From contig NC_081408.1 of the NCBI RefSeq assembly GCF_030272615.1, forward strand, positions 611,509,673-611,573,672: a stretch of DNA of 64,000 bases. The letters are read 5' to 3'. Below are positions 1 through 11,460 of this stretch, one piece after another. The DNA is from Cryptomeria japonica (lineage: Eukaryota; Streptophyta; Pinopsida; Cupressales; Cupressaceae). The translations under genes were made by a program, and so were the position numbers. The number at the start of each line of letters is the position of its first letter. The stretch's first letter is position 1. The notes below the pieces were generated by a model, which saw nothing but the letters and a program-made list of their open reading frames with translations, was not told the DNA's origin and searched no databases.

Positions 1-1185
1 TTGTGCTCTGCTCATGTATGCTGGTTTGTACAACCATACAAATTTATATGATATGGTAGAAATTCTCGTGCTAGGCAATTTAGTTTTTAGTTTTTTCAAC
101 TACTTCGATTTCAATAATTTGACAAGCAATTTTAAAGCTTTTGGGCTTCCTGGGCTTAATGGTGACATATGTTTCTAATAAAATGACAATCAATCTTAAT
201 GGTGACATCTATTTGAGATGTTGTAGATGTGATGGCAACCTCCGTTTGAGCCCAATGTACATTAAAAAATCATTCTAGGCTGGATCCTTCAAGCATGCCA
301 GCATGACCTTGATAGATCTACTATGATACTATGTAGGAGCAAAGATTGTGCACTAATACCACGTAGCATAAAAGATTATGCTCTAATATCATCTAGGAGC
401 TAATGATCAACCACATGAGAAAAAATCCATCTGCAAGTGAAACACCTATGACACAAAAGAGATCAAACAAAGATTGTATGCTCTATAACAACCAAAGAAA
501 TATTTATTATTGTAGAATTGATATTTGAGATACACTTACAATGAATGAATGAATCCTTATAAATGATAAAGTAAACCCTACTTGCAAAATTCTAATTGTA
601 AAATTAGGAGTTCTAAAGCAAGGCAAAGTAGGAGCTAAATTAAGCTCAACTACATCTAGAACTAAAAGCAAACTCAAGATAACAAAAAGCACCTATGTTT
701 AGCTTAAGTGAAAAAGTAATAAATGAACTAATTAATATATAATTAGATAAATGTCCTAATTACTCCAACAAGATGCAACCCCTAATTGCTATTGATTGAA
801 AAAAATAAAATATAATAATAACACTAATAATATAATTATATTATTATATAATATTTTTATATAGATATGTTTACTATATTATTATTATAATATTATTAAA
901 TTTTTATTAATAAATTAACTCTAATTTAATATTGATTAAATTTAAATTTTTTTTGTTTGTTGTTCCAGAAGTATCCCCAGACCCAACCCATCATCCAACC
1001 CACCTTATCTTTAATATATTATATATTATAATAATAAAAATATAATAATTAATTCCCTTCATTTATGGGATCAGATAGGTTACACCTTATCTTTAATATA
1101 TTATATATTATAATAATAAAAATATATTAAATTAATTCCCCTTATTTATGGGATCTGATAGGTTAATCTATCCACTAGAGTCCCA
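1..1185. other. AT-rich intergenic sequence
   Basis: No reading frame here resembles a known protein. Roughly 780-950 is almost pure A/T and just downstream lies an 82-bp tandem duplication. Nothing else was seen. Confidence 0.6.
1001..1165. repeat. 82-bp tandem duplication
   Basis: Two adjacent near-identical copies (about 1001-1082 and 1083-1165). Each begins CACCTTATCTTTAATATATT and ends ATGGGATC(A/T)GATAGGTTA. The few differences between copies suggest a fairly recent local duplication. Confidence 0.85.
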
Positions 1186-1680
1186 AAGCATGTCAAATGG
1201 AGGCCTCTTGATGAAGGTTGGGTTAAGAATAACTTCGATGATGCAGCCAGAAGAAATGTTGCTTGGAATGCACAGGTATGTATTTTGAGAACATGAAGGA
1301 AAATAATTGAGACTACTAGGAAAGAAGCTAGGCAGAGCAACACATAATCAAGTACAATTTCAAGCAACTTTAATGGGTGTGAAGGCTAGAAGAAGATTGG
1401 GATACCACAAGATCCACACAGAGTGGGATTCGCAAATGATACTAATGTTATTTGAGTGGGCAACATCCCAAATTTGAAATTGGATGGATGACAGAGACAA
1501 ATTTTGGAGGTTCTAGCATCATTTGAAATTTTCAGTGTCACCCATATATTCTGAGAAGGTAGTGATGTGATCGATGATGTGGCTCAATGTTCGGTGGATT
1601 TGCCTATGGCGGAGGTGGAGGTCATACCAATCATCGAGTGGCATGAAGTTTACAATCACAGTAGGTGAAGTCTGTTGATT
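1186..1680 (+). pseudogene. Decayed RNase H-like fragment of a non-LTR retroelement
   Basis: Read in changing frames, this stretch gives pieces resembling the RNase H domain (RVT_3 type) at the C-terminus of many plant LINE-like polyproteins. These are a W-R-P-x-x-E-G-W-V-K-x-N-F-D start, a middle piece with G-x-x-x-H-T-E-W-D-S-Q-M, and a late piece V-T-H-I-F-stop-E-G-S-D-V. In the family the first Asp and the Glu/Asp of the middle piece are catalytic. Several stops and frame changes make it non-functional. No reverse transcriptase precedes it, so it is an isolated 3' remnant. The assignment rests on short motifs and is moderate. Confidence 0.45.
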
Positions 1681-4600
1681 CACATGCCCACATTTGTGTC
1701 ATAAGATGGCTGGCATGCCAATGGAGGTATCTATTAATGTATGTGGATGTCAGCTTAATAAATAATCATTGCGCCTGGATTTTGAATTAAGCATAAATGC
1801 AAACGTCGTGACATAACAAGTTGTGACAATTATAGATACTGACATCTATATTATGTTAAAATAATTGCCAAATGGCTTTTTTCAGTGACCTGTCCGAACA
1901 TAGGCTGATGGAGGTGTTCAAATCGAAAATTGGGGTCGTTCTTCATGCAGTGAGAATGATGGTAGGGGATGACTATCTATGCATAAATGGGAGATACCAT
2001 GTGAATTCAGACCTTGCCTCATTATTTTTTGCAATGTTGCGTGACTCTAGGGAGTCGAAACACATTATTTTTATTTTTCTTTCTATTTTTATTTATTTTA
2101 ATATTAACTTAAATTGTTAAACTATTATAACTATTATTTTTAGTATTGTATTATTATTTACTAAATCTATTTTTTATAGAATTAATCAAATTTATTTATA
2201 ATTTTGTGTATATGAAAAAAATAATATTAAAATCAAGTTATATTTTTCTAAAGATATCTATCAACATTTTTAGATATATCTTTATCAACTTTCCTTCTTT
2301 TTTTGCATTAATTTCTATTTTAAATCTGCAATGAAATATTTTTTGATAATAAAAGTGTGTGAGTAATAGAAACATTGTCCTTTTCTCCATGGATGGATGG
2401 AGATCAAATATAATGGTGAAGGAAGAGGGAACAAAGTTGTCCTATCTAAGAAAGCCAATGCTACCATAATGAATATGTCAAGTCCTCGTCCTCTAGGAGT
2501 TACCATTGCCACAAAAATTGCATTCATCTTTAACTATTTTTCTTATTTAATAATATTTTCATGTTCTTTTTATGGTTACTTCAACATAGATATGAACCAT
2601 TTTTTAGTGTGATATAGATTCTACTCACAATTTTTACATTGTTGTATGGGTTTTGCATTTACTTTACGCATGCTAATTGTATTTGCTACAATTTTTCTAA
2701 AGCCTTTTCATCAAATCTATTTTATGCTTATTCAGAATATTTCAGGTTTTTCTCGTGCTTTTCACTTTCTATGCCAAATCAGCTACTCTAAATGACAGTG
2801 TTGCATTTGAGTCATTAATAAGTCATGTGTTAAGTGTAGATTTTCAATTCACACGAACTTTTGTTCAATCATGCTTGCTTTTGTTGAAAAGTATTGTTCA
2901 TACAAATAGATGCTTGTCAACGAAAAGAAGGGGAAAGAAAAAAAAAAGACTTAGGATATTCAAATAATTCATAAAGTCAAGAGTTCACCCAAAAATGAAT
3001 TTATTGATTATAATCTTCACCAATTATTAAAAGGCTCCCATATATATTGATTTCACCTATTAATGTTATTGCCAATATACCCTACCATTTAACGAACACA
3101 CATACGTAAGAAGAGGACTAGTATTGTACTTGTACTGCCATCTTGATTTCTAATCCATTAGCAAGAAGTGAAGCCTACATTGAAGTCACTCCAGTCATCA
3201 CCCCGAAGATTGACATCTCTCACTTGCCACATACGAATTTAAGGTCAATATTAGTTGTCACTCACACTTGGTTGATATTTTGTACAAACTTTCGACAAAC
3301 TTTTAAGAGTATTTTTTGAATCCTGCACGTTGCTAATGTCAATTAACACTTATTTATACACCTCCATTAATAACCTATAACTTCCTCTAGGGAATTGTTT
3401 ATTACGAAACCTATGGGTATGGGGAAGAATAAATACAAACTCAAGGTCATCCATCATTGAGATGACATTCTGCACAATCCTTTCGAAATCCGGAAGTTTC
3501 CCAGTAGCTATTCCATGTCGGCACTTAGAACTGGGCTGCAAAGAAAATTACCATACAAAAGGCAGAGATATCCGAGACAATGAAGGAAACATGGTAGTAA
3601 AATTGGATACAGATGCAATTGGCAATGTATTAAGTTTACTAGTTTAAGATGAAATGACGGATATGTCAACAAAAGTGGTATGGAACTATTTACTTAATAA
3701 GAATAGTTCGTGTTTGAAAATCATTACAAGATAGTGGTTGATAGTGGTTGATAATGGACAAGAAAAGAAAATCACAAGTTCCAAAAAAATCTTAGCGAGA
3801 TCAATTTAATGATGACATCTTAAATATGATTAATTTGATTCACAGAGCAATGGGAAATACAAATTCTAGTGTCTTGTTGAAAATATGTGTCAATTGATAT
3901 TGGTTACTTATAAAGAATCCTAGTACATTGATTACAGAAACCTGATCAGTTGTCATATGCATTATCATTCTGTTAATTTCTCTAAAAACATAAATTCCAT
4001 CTGTTTTAATTTGATTTATGCTATTTCAAGTATCAAGGTTGAGTAGCCAGGATTAAAGAATGATGGGTAACCACAAACAATATTGGCACGTATGATTACA
4101 TTCCATTTCTGTAGAAAGAATGTTGAATGAAAAAGTAGATGATGCTTTTAGTATGTTCAATGATAGTAAAACTAGAGGAAAGTTTGAAGCAAGAATCTCA
4201 ATTAATATCTGGAATAATCAAATTTTATATATAATTTTAAAAATTATCATATATCAAAATTGGACATTTTGATAGCACTCTATATAAGAGATCAAAAGAT
4301 ACTAGTTATGGCATAATCGTTTTCGAATTAATTAGGAAAATGGTTCACACCAGCAAGAAGTTCTATCAAGATATGATACACATTTTTTCTGTGCAACTGA
4401 CATTATTATTTTCATTTTCTAAAACTTTTAAGAAGGAACATGTTACATCTTAAAATAAATATTTTATTACTATCATTTAAGCACTTTTAATAGTGTTTTT
4501 TATAAATTAATACTTACATTTTATTTCTATCACAATTGAATTTTGTGAGCTATTTTATTCATTTTATAGTCTTAACTCTTTTAAACATGCTTAATTAATT

Positions 4601-5130
4601 AGTTATTCATAGAAATCTAACAAATTAAAAAACGAGTTTATAAGAATATTTATATTTTAACAAGCTACCATAAGAACCTATTTAATCATTAACCGAAAAA
4701 AAATTGAATACAACTAATTTACCAACCATCAATAAAGCAACTTCCTAATATACATTTTTTTCTATTTAGATTGAAAACAAAGGCAGACCATACCATGGGA
4801 TAACTTGTTTTATTTGTTTCAAAGAAAAATAAAGGAAATTGGCTTGCCATGTAGACCATTTTTGGTAACACGTAAATTCCAAACTCATATAACACTATAT
4901 TTACCAGAGTACAGTCAAACAACTATTATATTTAGGTCATCGATACGACCAATACATGGCTGTAATCCAATTTTATTTCTACTATAAACAACTACTGCAT
5001 CAAATCACTTGTCTCTAAGAATGCAATGAATTTCCATTGCTAGCACGGGCTCTTGATGAATAAGTACTAGGGGCAGGAGTAGCATCTTTAATAGAAATAT
5101 CCCGTCACACAACAATAACATCCATTCAAA
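1681..5130. other. AT-rich intergenic sequence without a recognised gene
   Basis: No frame longer than about 80 codons is present and none resembles a known family. A minus-strand frame at 3541-3350 follows a plausible splice acceptor (TTTCTTTGCAG) and ends in a stop, so it could be a terminal exon of an unknown gene, but nothing corroborates it. Confidence 0.5.
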
Positions 5131-5159
5131 TATAAATAAAAGCAACCATTGTAAATGTA

Positions 5160-5490
5160 CTACTCAAGTAAGTTAACAGTCTGTAGGAATGCATCATTTC
5201 CATGAGGAGGAAGACAATCCTGACAACACTTCGGATCCATAGTGTCCTAGCAACATGTGCATTTATCCTATTCCTCTTCCACACAAAAAAATTGCATACC
5301 AGTTTTAAAATATTGACCTATACATCCATAATCAATGATTATACTAAAATCAATGTATATGTCTAATAAACCATACATAATTGATCCAACCAATTTAAGT
5401 TACTTGTAACAATGTGTAATTATTTTTACCTCTAATATCTTTGGTATTAAAAGAAGAGACAGAAAACGATCATGATCAAAACAATATCAG
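5160..5490 (-). pseudogene. Dead copy of the secreted cysteine-rich peptide gene
   Basis: This copy is collinear with the intact gene at 5979-6328. The region encoding the end of the signal peptide and K-D-I-R-G is recognisable (ends at 5404 before a GTAACT donor) and exon 2 runs from 5273 to a stop at 5160. Exon 2 keeps the six cysteines (C-x-C-C, then C-C-Q-D-C), but TAG stops replace the second codon and the residue after the first C-C. Exon 1 has small deletions that break the hydrophobic segment's frame. The intron acceptor AG survives. It is best read as a pseudogene. Confidence 0.7.
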
Positions 5491-5540
5491 AAATACAATG
5501 AACTAATTTTTCTTCATTTTTATTCTATCAAATGAATCAT

Positions 5541-5732
5541 CTACATTGTATTTGTTTCAAAACACTCACCGGTAATCAATGGGTTTAGAATTGGTGGAGG
5601 ATCAACCAACTCGTAAGTGCCCATTTTTATAAGGCATCCTTTCTCTTCATACATGAATATTTTTTCTTGTTTGAAGAAATTTGCTTCTAAATCAAAAGCA
5701 ATATTAATTTCTTTTTTTGTTTGTCCTTTCAA
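5541..5732 (-). other. Short open frame followed by a splice-donor-like site, unassigned
   Basis: A minus-strand frame of about 60 codons is open from 5732 and runs into a consensus donor (ACCG|GTGAGT) near 5570. It could be an isolated exon of an unknown gene or chance. It is not part of the duplicated peptide gene unit and I recognise no family. Confidence 0.15.
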
Positions 5733-5978
5733 GGTAAACTTTGCTAATTTATTTGAATCTTCTATGAAGAATCTTGTTCTTGTTGTATAGTTTTGTGTAT
5801 AATAAGTGTATATTTTTCAAACTTCATCAAATCTAACTTTCTTGAATGTTTATGTTAACCATTTTGACAATTTTTTTCCATGTTACATATGACAAAATGG
5901 ATTCAATAAATTCCAAATGATATGCCATTCAAATATAAATAATAAATAAAAGCAACCATAGCAAATCTACTACTCAAG

Positions 5979-6328
5979 TCAGTCAAAAGTCTGTAGGAAT
6001 ACACCATTTCCATGAGGAGGGTGACAATCCTGACAACACTTCAGATCCATAGTGGCCTGGCAACATGTGCATTTATCCCATTCCTAAAAAAATTGCATAG
6101 AAGTTTTAAAATACTGACCTATACATCTATAATCACTGATTATACTAAAATCAATGTATAAGTCAACTAAAGTTTAATAAACCATACAATATCGATCCAC
6201 CCAATTTAAGCTACTTGTAACAATGTGTAATTATTTTGACCTCTAATATCTTTGGCATTAAAAGAAGAGACACACAAAACGATCAACATGAACAAAACAA
6301 TATAAATTCTTGGAAAATAAAACGCCAT
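5979..6328 (-). CDS. Small secreted cysteine-rich peptide, two exons, 72 aa
   Basis: Predicted structure: exon 1 6328-6215 (38 codons), intron 6214-6084 (131 bp, GTAGCT donor, polypyrimidine-AG acceptor), exon 2 6083-5979 (34 codons plus TGA), joined in phase 0. The start lies in an excellent plant context (AAAACCATGGCG). Residues 1-25 form a signal peptide: a short positive N-region, the hydrophobic core I-V-L-F-M-L-I-V-L-C-V, then S-S-F-N-A as a likely cleavage site. The mature part of about 47 residues has six cysteines spaced C-x-C-C-x7-C-C-x2-C, followed by a P-P-H-G tail. This architecture is typical of secreted signalling or defence peptides, but I do not recognise the family and claim no function. 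A TATA box sits about 65 bp upstream. Intact frame, splice sites, signal peptide and a duplicated relative support a real gene. RNA evidence is absent. Confidence 0.65.
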
Positions 6329-6390
6329 GGTTTTTCTCGAACTTAAACTTGATTTGCTACTTCAATCGAAAAATCGACTGCTTAATTCTA

Positions 6391-6400
6391 CAATTTATAG
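6391..6400 (-). promoter_or_regulatory. TATA box of the secreted peptide gene
   Basis: CTATAAATTG on the minus strand, about 65 bp upstream of the ATG at 6328. This spacing would give a start site near 6365 and a 5' leader of about 35 nt. Confidence 0.5.
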
Positions 6401-6541
6401 TGTTCCAACAAATTGTCTTTTCTGAAAATTGTTTATAGAATGAAATCTACTTGATGTGGATCTTCTAAATTGTTGGTGGAGAAAATCGCTTAGCTTGTTC
6501 TATCAGAATGTAAGGTAATGTATTAACATGAGGAGGCCTCA

Positions 6542-8310
6542 ATGTTTGGAAATAGAACTGCTGTAATGGCGGAACAAAGTTTGCAGCATCCATGGCGGAA
6601 GGGCAGGAGCTCTCTGCATCCATGGCAGCCGGGCAGTAACCAATTCCACCCTTGGCGTTCGGAAAGAAGATACCCTAACCCATGTCGGGTAGGCTGCAGG
6701 TCTCAAAATCAATGGTCGGAGGGATATAGTTTGAGGAATCCCAATGCTTCTAGACCAACTGCGCGTTCGAACATAGTTCCTTTCAAATCCCAGTCTAATT
6801 TCAAGGTTTCCTCCAACAATCGGGCAGTTTGAACGACTTAGACTCCTGGGCTACCAGAGTGGCAAGTGGGTCGAATAGGATTCCGCTTCAGGACAGAGAC
6901 AAATGCTGGCCTGCCAAAAAGTTCGAAACAAACAAAGGGGTTCTTCCTTTGAATGAACATAGATCCCTTCAAAATATTCGAACTAAAGAGCCAAACAACC
7001 TGGGTTCTTCGCATTCTTCACTAAGGAAAGATCATGAAATGCGCCTCCACAACTCTTTCAATGATAAGCAAGGCACGACAGGATCCAGAAAGGATGGATT
7101 GAAAGTAGAATGGAAGAGTTTTCCTCCTCCGAGACCATCACAGTTTGGCAACATGCCCCAGAACGTCAAATGGAAGAGGAAAGGTATGGGTAGTAAGCTA
7201 TTTGTTCTACCCAGTGCCGCAATGAACCCCAGGATTGGTCGCATTAAGGAAAATGCATTTTTTGCTAAATGGTCTGGGATTGGCGGCGAGAGCAAAGAAA
7301 TCATAGATTGGTGGACCTCGTCCTTCCCAGGTATGGTTTCTATTCGACCTATGCAAAATGAATTCTTCTTCATAGAATGCATAGACTCCACCTTGAAGGA
7401 TAGTATTCTCCATGGTAGTTGCATATTTTATCTTGGCTCGATCTTCCACTTTATAGAATGGAAGCCTGGATTTGACCCTGCCAACCACAGATTTCAAAAG
7501 TCCCCTGTTTGGCTTAGTCTAGTTGGTCTTCCCTCGGAGTTTTGGTCCTCAGAGGCACTTTTAAAAATAGGGGATGCCTTAGGTTCTCTGGTCAGTATTG
7601 AGGGGGATTTCCTGAATGGGTTGAATGGAGATGTGGTCAACATCTATGTAGAAATAGACTTGGGACTAGGCTTTTATAGTGAGCTAGAAATAGTCTCATA
7701 GGTGGGCAGATGGAAGCAGAAAGTCCAAAGGCTGGTTGAGGGAATCCCTGGCAGATGCATTCTAAGAAACCAGATAGTTAATAGTAACTCCATGGGAGGA
7801 TCTAGGGGCTCACTTCTTCATTTATAGGGTCAGCTTCAGTATTTTGCCTCAGTTAGCAAGCTACACCGGGCTCATGACACAGTATTTCAGGCTCAAAAAA
7901 CTCTTAGCAATGGAGCTCTGGCTCAAGATTTTGAAAAGAAATTTCAGGATTGGAATAATAATATAGAACCTGAAAATGCTCCTTATAATGAGCATATTTT
8001 AGAAAGCCATAAGACAACAGAGCAGGTACAAATGACCCCTTCTGTACCCACTCATATCTTACTCCCAATAGAGTACCTAGTGAGGATAGTAAAAAACGGT
8101 CGAGGTTGGGTCATAAGACTCCTACTATATCCCAGGTTCCTCCTAAGAGTTTTCATCTCATTCTGTCTCTGAAAGTCAAGATGAAAAACAATACTGCAGC
8201 TAGAAGACTTTTTAGTCCACAAAAATTTCCCGTTCTAAATTGGAGGCATTTAACGTTTTCATTCCTAAGCCCAGAAAGGCCTCTAAAAAAAGGAGTCGAT
8301 TAAGAAAGAT
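6542..8310 (+). pseudogene. LINE ORF1 (RNA-binding / DUF4283-like protein), broken
   Basis: ORF1 proteins of plant LINEs bind the element RNA. An N-terminal frame (6542-6832) rich in H-P-W-R repeats overlaps a second frame (about 6829-7701), so one frameshift separates them. The second frame contains a DUF4283-like region: F-F-A-K-W-S-G near 7260, then F-F-F-I-E-C, W-K-P-G-F-D-P and V-W-L-S-L-V-G-L-P near 7500-7540. This is the order seen in plant LINE ORF1 proteins. A TAG at about 7699 breaks the frame, and the same frame continues with further stops to roughly 8300. No zinc knuckle was seen. Confidence 0.65.
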
Positions 8311-8936
8311 GTCGTATGGGAGGCTTCATCCTCTACCAGCCCCAAATAAGGACAATTAACTTATTTATCTAATCTTATGTTGGAAGCAGAGACTCTTAAC
8401 AATGTCATCATCCAAGAAATGGAAGAACCAAAGAATTCCCCATCCGCGGTTCAAGACCTAGAGGACTGACATTTGACTTGCAATAGAGTCTGTCAAAGCA
8501 GCCCGAATGTAGAGTACAAAGCCCCTCAAATATCCCCACTCAATGATCCCTATCTTTCGAAGAAGGGTATTAACCTTTCTTCAGAATCTCCAAATCCATT
8601 CATGGATTCTCCCCCTTTGTAAGCTCCATGCTTTGATTTGAATATGGATTCAAAAACTAAAGTTCCTACTTCATGAATACATGGATGATGATGAAGACTC
8701 AGTACTAGATATGGAAACCCCCTTAGCAGCCATGTATTCAAATATCAAAGAGAAAAGGAAATTGGGTCTCAAGCAAATGATAGAAGGGAAAGAGAAGTCG
8801 GACTATGGCTTAACATCTCCTAAGAGGGGAGGAAAATGCTCAATGAAAAATTAGCCATAGATGGAGAAGATGAGAATAAAGCCAAGATCACTGACCTTCG
8901 GAAAGTAGGGAAGGGGACACCCCTTCTTGAACATAA
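8311..8936 (+). other. LINE ORF1 tail / inter-ORF region
   Basis: A degraded C-terminal part of ORF1 with stops in all frames, leading to the ORF2 start at 8937. No separate gene was seen. Confidence 0.5.
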
Positions 8937-10149
8937 ATGAAAATATTATCATGGAATGTTAGGGGCCTCAGCGCCCTTAACCAACAATGGGTGGTCAAGA
9001 GAAGAATGCTCTTGGTCAATGTAGATATTACTTTAGTTTAGGAAACTAAGTTAGATTATCAGCAAGTGGTGACATTTAAGTCTAGTATAAGTTCCTGTTT
9101 TTAGGCTTCTCAACATGTGCCAATGTCTACAGAAGGTGCATCAGGGGGCCTTTTGATAGTATGGAAACCTTCCTTTGTTCATGTGGAGGGAGTTTCTTCT
9201 AACAAAAAATGGTAGGTTACAAACGTTACCCACATTCAATCAAATGTCTCCATTAACTTGCTCAATGTTTATCGTCCAACATCTCCTCTTAGTAGACATA
9301 GTCTTTGGTTTGCCCTAGATGGTGTGATATCCCAACTACTAGACCAATATCTCTTCATTGGAGGAGGTTTTCATGCCATCAGAAACTCTCAGCATAAAAA
9401 GGGTGGCATCAATAGATTTGCCAGATCTCAGTAGGACTTCAATGACTAGATTGATAGAAAAAGGTTATTAGATATTGATTCAGGGGATAGCACTTTTACT
9501 TGCAACAACCAGAGAAAAGGTTTCAACAACATAGCTAAGAAAATAGATAGATTCTTTTGGCTGGGGGACTTCCCCTCTTTCCCTTTCTCTCTAGAATGCT
9601 CCATTCTATCCTGCTCTAGCTCCAATCACTTTCCTATTTTTCTCACCCTACAAATGGATAAGGATGGTTTAAAATCACCCTTCAGATTTGAAAATATGTG
9701 GATGAAAGATCCTAATTTCTTATCAATGATTGAGAAAAGGTGGAATGAAGGATCCTTTGAGGGATTGAGATTACTCTGCTTTGTGTCCAAGATAAAACAT
9801 GTTAAGAAGAAGCTGCTCTAGTGGAATGTCACACATTTTAAAAACATTTTCGCTATGAAAAAGAACTTAGAAGATCAGCTTGAAGCAACGAATGAAAGAA
9901 TCATCAAGGATGGCATGAATCAATCCACCTTCAAGCAGGAGAAAAAATTATTGTTCAAGTATGAAGATATTCTCTCTAAAGAAAAAATGTTGGAATATTG
10001 TTGGGTTGGACTTAGTGGAGGCATTGGAATTTTCTAGAAGATCAAGTAACCTTATAAAAGAGATAAATAATACATTCATAGCAATTATTCTGAAGAAGGA
10101 GAAAGCTACTCGCTTGGTGGACTTTAGACCAATCTCCCTCTGCAACACT
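8937..10149 (+). pseudogene. LINE ORF2, 5' part: endonuclease and start of reverse transcriptase
   Basis: The start M-K-I-L-S-W-N-V-R-G-L is the hallmark beginning of plant L1 ORF2, where Asn is part of the APE-type endonuclease active site. E-T-K-L-D follows after a TAG at 9039, and endonuclease motifs continue (L-N-V-Y-R-P near 9260, S-N-H-F-P-I near 9630). The linker leads to the first reverse transcriptase block, K-K-E-K-A-T-R and D-F-R-P-I-S-L-C-N, just before the insertion at 10149. ORF2 would nick target DNA and copy the RNA at the nick. At least five in-frame stops and one frameshift (about 9990) make it inactive. Confidence 0.85.
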
Positions 10150-10314
10150 TTTAGCATCATAAAATTGTGAACCTCACAATTTTCGACCGCATTTGGGTCT
10201 TTGCATTAGCAGACAAATCCCTAAGCCTGATCAGAGACCCGAAACATGCTCATGACATCAAAAACTTATAATTTTCACCATTCTACATTGCCTTTTTGTT
10301 GTTTCTTGTCCTAA

Positions 10315-10445
10315 ATCAGGGCAGGATAGAGGCATGATGCCCCTATCCCCCTAGGATAAGAGCGTTGTGCCCCTATCCTCTTAGGATAGGGTCATAGCAT
10401 CCTTTTCCTCTTAGGACAGGGTCATAGCCCCCTTGTCCTCGCCCT
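10315..10445 (+). repeat. GC-rich minisatellite inside LTR
   Basis: About four imperfect units of 25-35 bp around the core TAGGATAGGGnCATnGCnCCC followed by TATCC or TGTCC. Comparable arrays occupy the same LTR position in the other Ty3-type elements of the window (23630-23720, 31335-31400, 57790-57870, 60845-60945). Confidence 0.6.
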
Positions 10446-10556
10446 ATTTTGGGCAACCTTTGGTCCCCACTTGCATTGGGCTTGTCAGTTGTTGAGCAGG
10501 AAAAGTTTTCCTATGTCGGCCTAAGACGGGAAATTACCTCAACAACCCTAATTAGG

Positions 10557-10570
10557 AAGTATATAATAAG
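10557..10570 (+). promoter_or_regulatory. LTR promoter TATA box
   Basis: AAGTATATAATAAG follows a conserved CCCTAATT motif. The same arrangement recurs at 23834 (ATTATATAACG) and 61052 (AAGTATATAAAC) in related LTRs, which supports it as the element's transcription start region. Confidence 0.6.
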
Positions 10571-11445
10571 AACTTCCCCTCCTATTAGCATAAGCGATCA
10601 TATGCAAAAAATAAGGTGGATCATAAGAGAAATCATGTGCAAGCATTCATTCAAGTATTGAGAATTTCAAGTCTCCTTTCAAGGCTAGGTGTTGCATTCA
10701 AGGCAAGGATTCAACCATTGAAGAGGAGATTTTATCAACATTCAAGACATCCTATTTCACATACCTATTCAAGAAAATTCATCTACAAAGGTATCAATAT
10801 TTCAATTACATCCCCTTCTTGAGGTGGATTTTACTTCAAACATTTCCTTTTATTTACTTGCAACATTTTACAACCACTTGGTTAATTCCAAAATGGGGTT
10901 TGACCTGAAGGTGAATCCCCAATCCCAACAACATTTCCCTTTCTTTTCTATGTGTAGGTTGTAGGTGCACGGTTGTAATTGCAGGTTTAGGCTTCATTTT
11001 CAGAGACAAAAAAACCCTTCTTGGTGCATAGATTTTTCAAAGGATTGTGCATAACTTATGCACGGTCCCTACAACTTTTGCTTAGATTTGTAGGGAAGCT
11101 TCGTCTCGACATTCCACGACTAATTTTAGGTGCATAGCCCGCATCTCTATCTCAAGCTATAATCGTTTCTTTGTTATTTATGCACTTAGTCTCAATTTGC
11201 TTAATCCAACTAGTCTACTACAAAAGAGGGTTAATTTACTTTCCTAATACTTCCCAAATTTACTGCAATTCACTTAGTATTCAGTCTCTTGCCATTGGGG
11301 ATTGGATCTAGTGAATTCAACCCTTCTTTTCAATTTAATGTGTGAAAAATTGAAGGGAATCCTTTGTGAAACTTTCATTCCCCTTTTGAGGGGAGTAAAG
11401 CTTTCCACTTGATCTCCCATCATCATTTTTCACCATATTACATTT

Positions 11446-11460
11446 TGGTGAACCCGACAT
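11446..11460 (+). other. Primer binding site of TR-GAG1
   Basis: TGGTGAACCCGACAT lies 3 bp after the 5' LTR end. The identical sequence follows the LTR at 61790, and TGGTGAACCTGGCAT occurs in the minus-strand element G. The TGG start fits the CCA end of a tRNA primer; I do not assign the tRNA. Confidence 0.75.

Larger units (their letters stand above)
5131..6310 (-). repeat. Tandem gene duplication, two ~360-bp units
   Basis: The blocks at about 5131-5490 and 5926-6310 are homologous over their whole length, including exon 1, intron and exon 2 of the small secreted peptide gene. They are separated by about 440 bp of unrelated sequence. Divergence is moderate, with many substitutions and small indels, so the duplication is not very recent. 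Confidence 0.85.
10150..11442 (+). repeat. TR-GAG1 5' LTR
   Basis: 1,293 bp, ending ...ATATTACA. The start reads TTTAGCATC where the related LTR at 60701 reads TGTAGCATC, so the terminal TG is mutated. It matches the 3' LTR along its length except for an extra segment of about 83 bp near 10820-10905. It holds a GC-rich minisatellite (about 10315-10445), a TATA box and an imperfect hairpin (11042-11068). Confidence 0.88.

Noticed and set aside
780-950. AT-palindromic stretch as a MITE
   Set aside because: No defined terminal inverted repeats or target duplication; ordinary low-complexity A/T.
3350-3541. Minus-strand frame after a splice-acceptor-like site, possible terminal exon
   Set aside because: A single short frame without recognisable domain, partner exon or promoter; AT-rich intergenic DNA yields such frames by chance.
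5541-5732. Frame ending at a consensus splice donor, possible exon linked to 3541-3350
   Set aside because: No reading-frame or family evidence connects the two, and a pseudogene copy lies between; kept only as a low-confidence entry.
7032-7497. Two overlapping minus-strand frames of 96-130 codons
   Set aside because: They are antisense shadows of LINE ORF1, whose plus-strand frame has clear DUF4283-like motifs.
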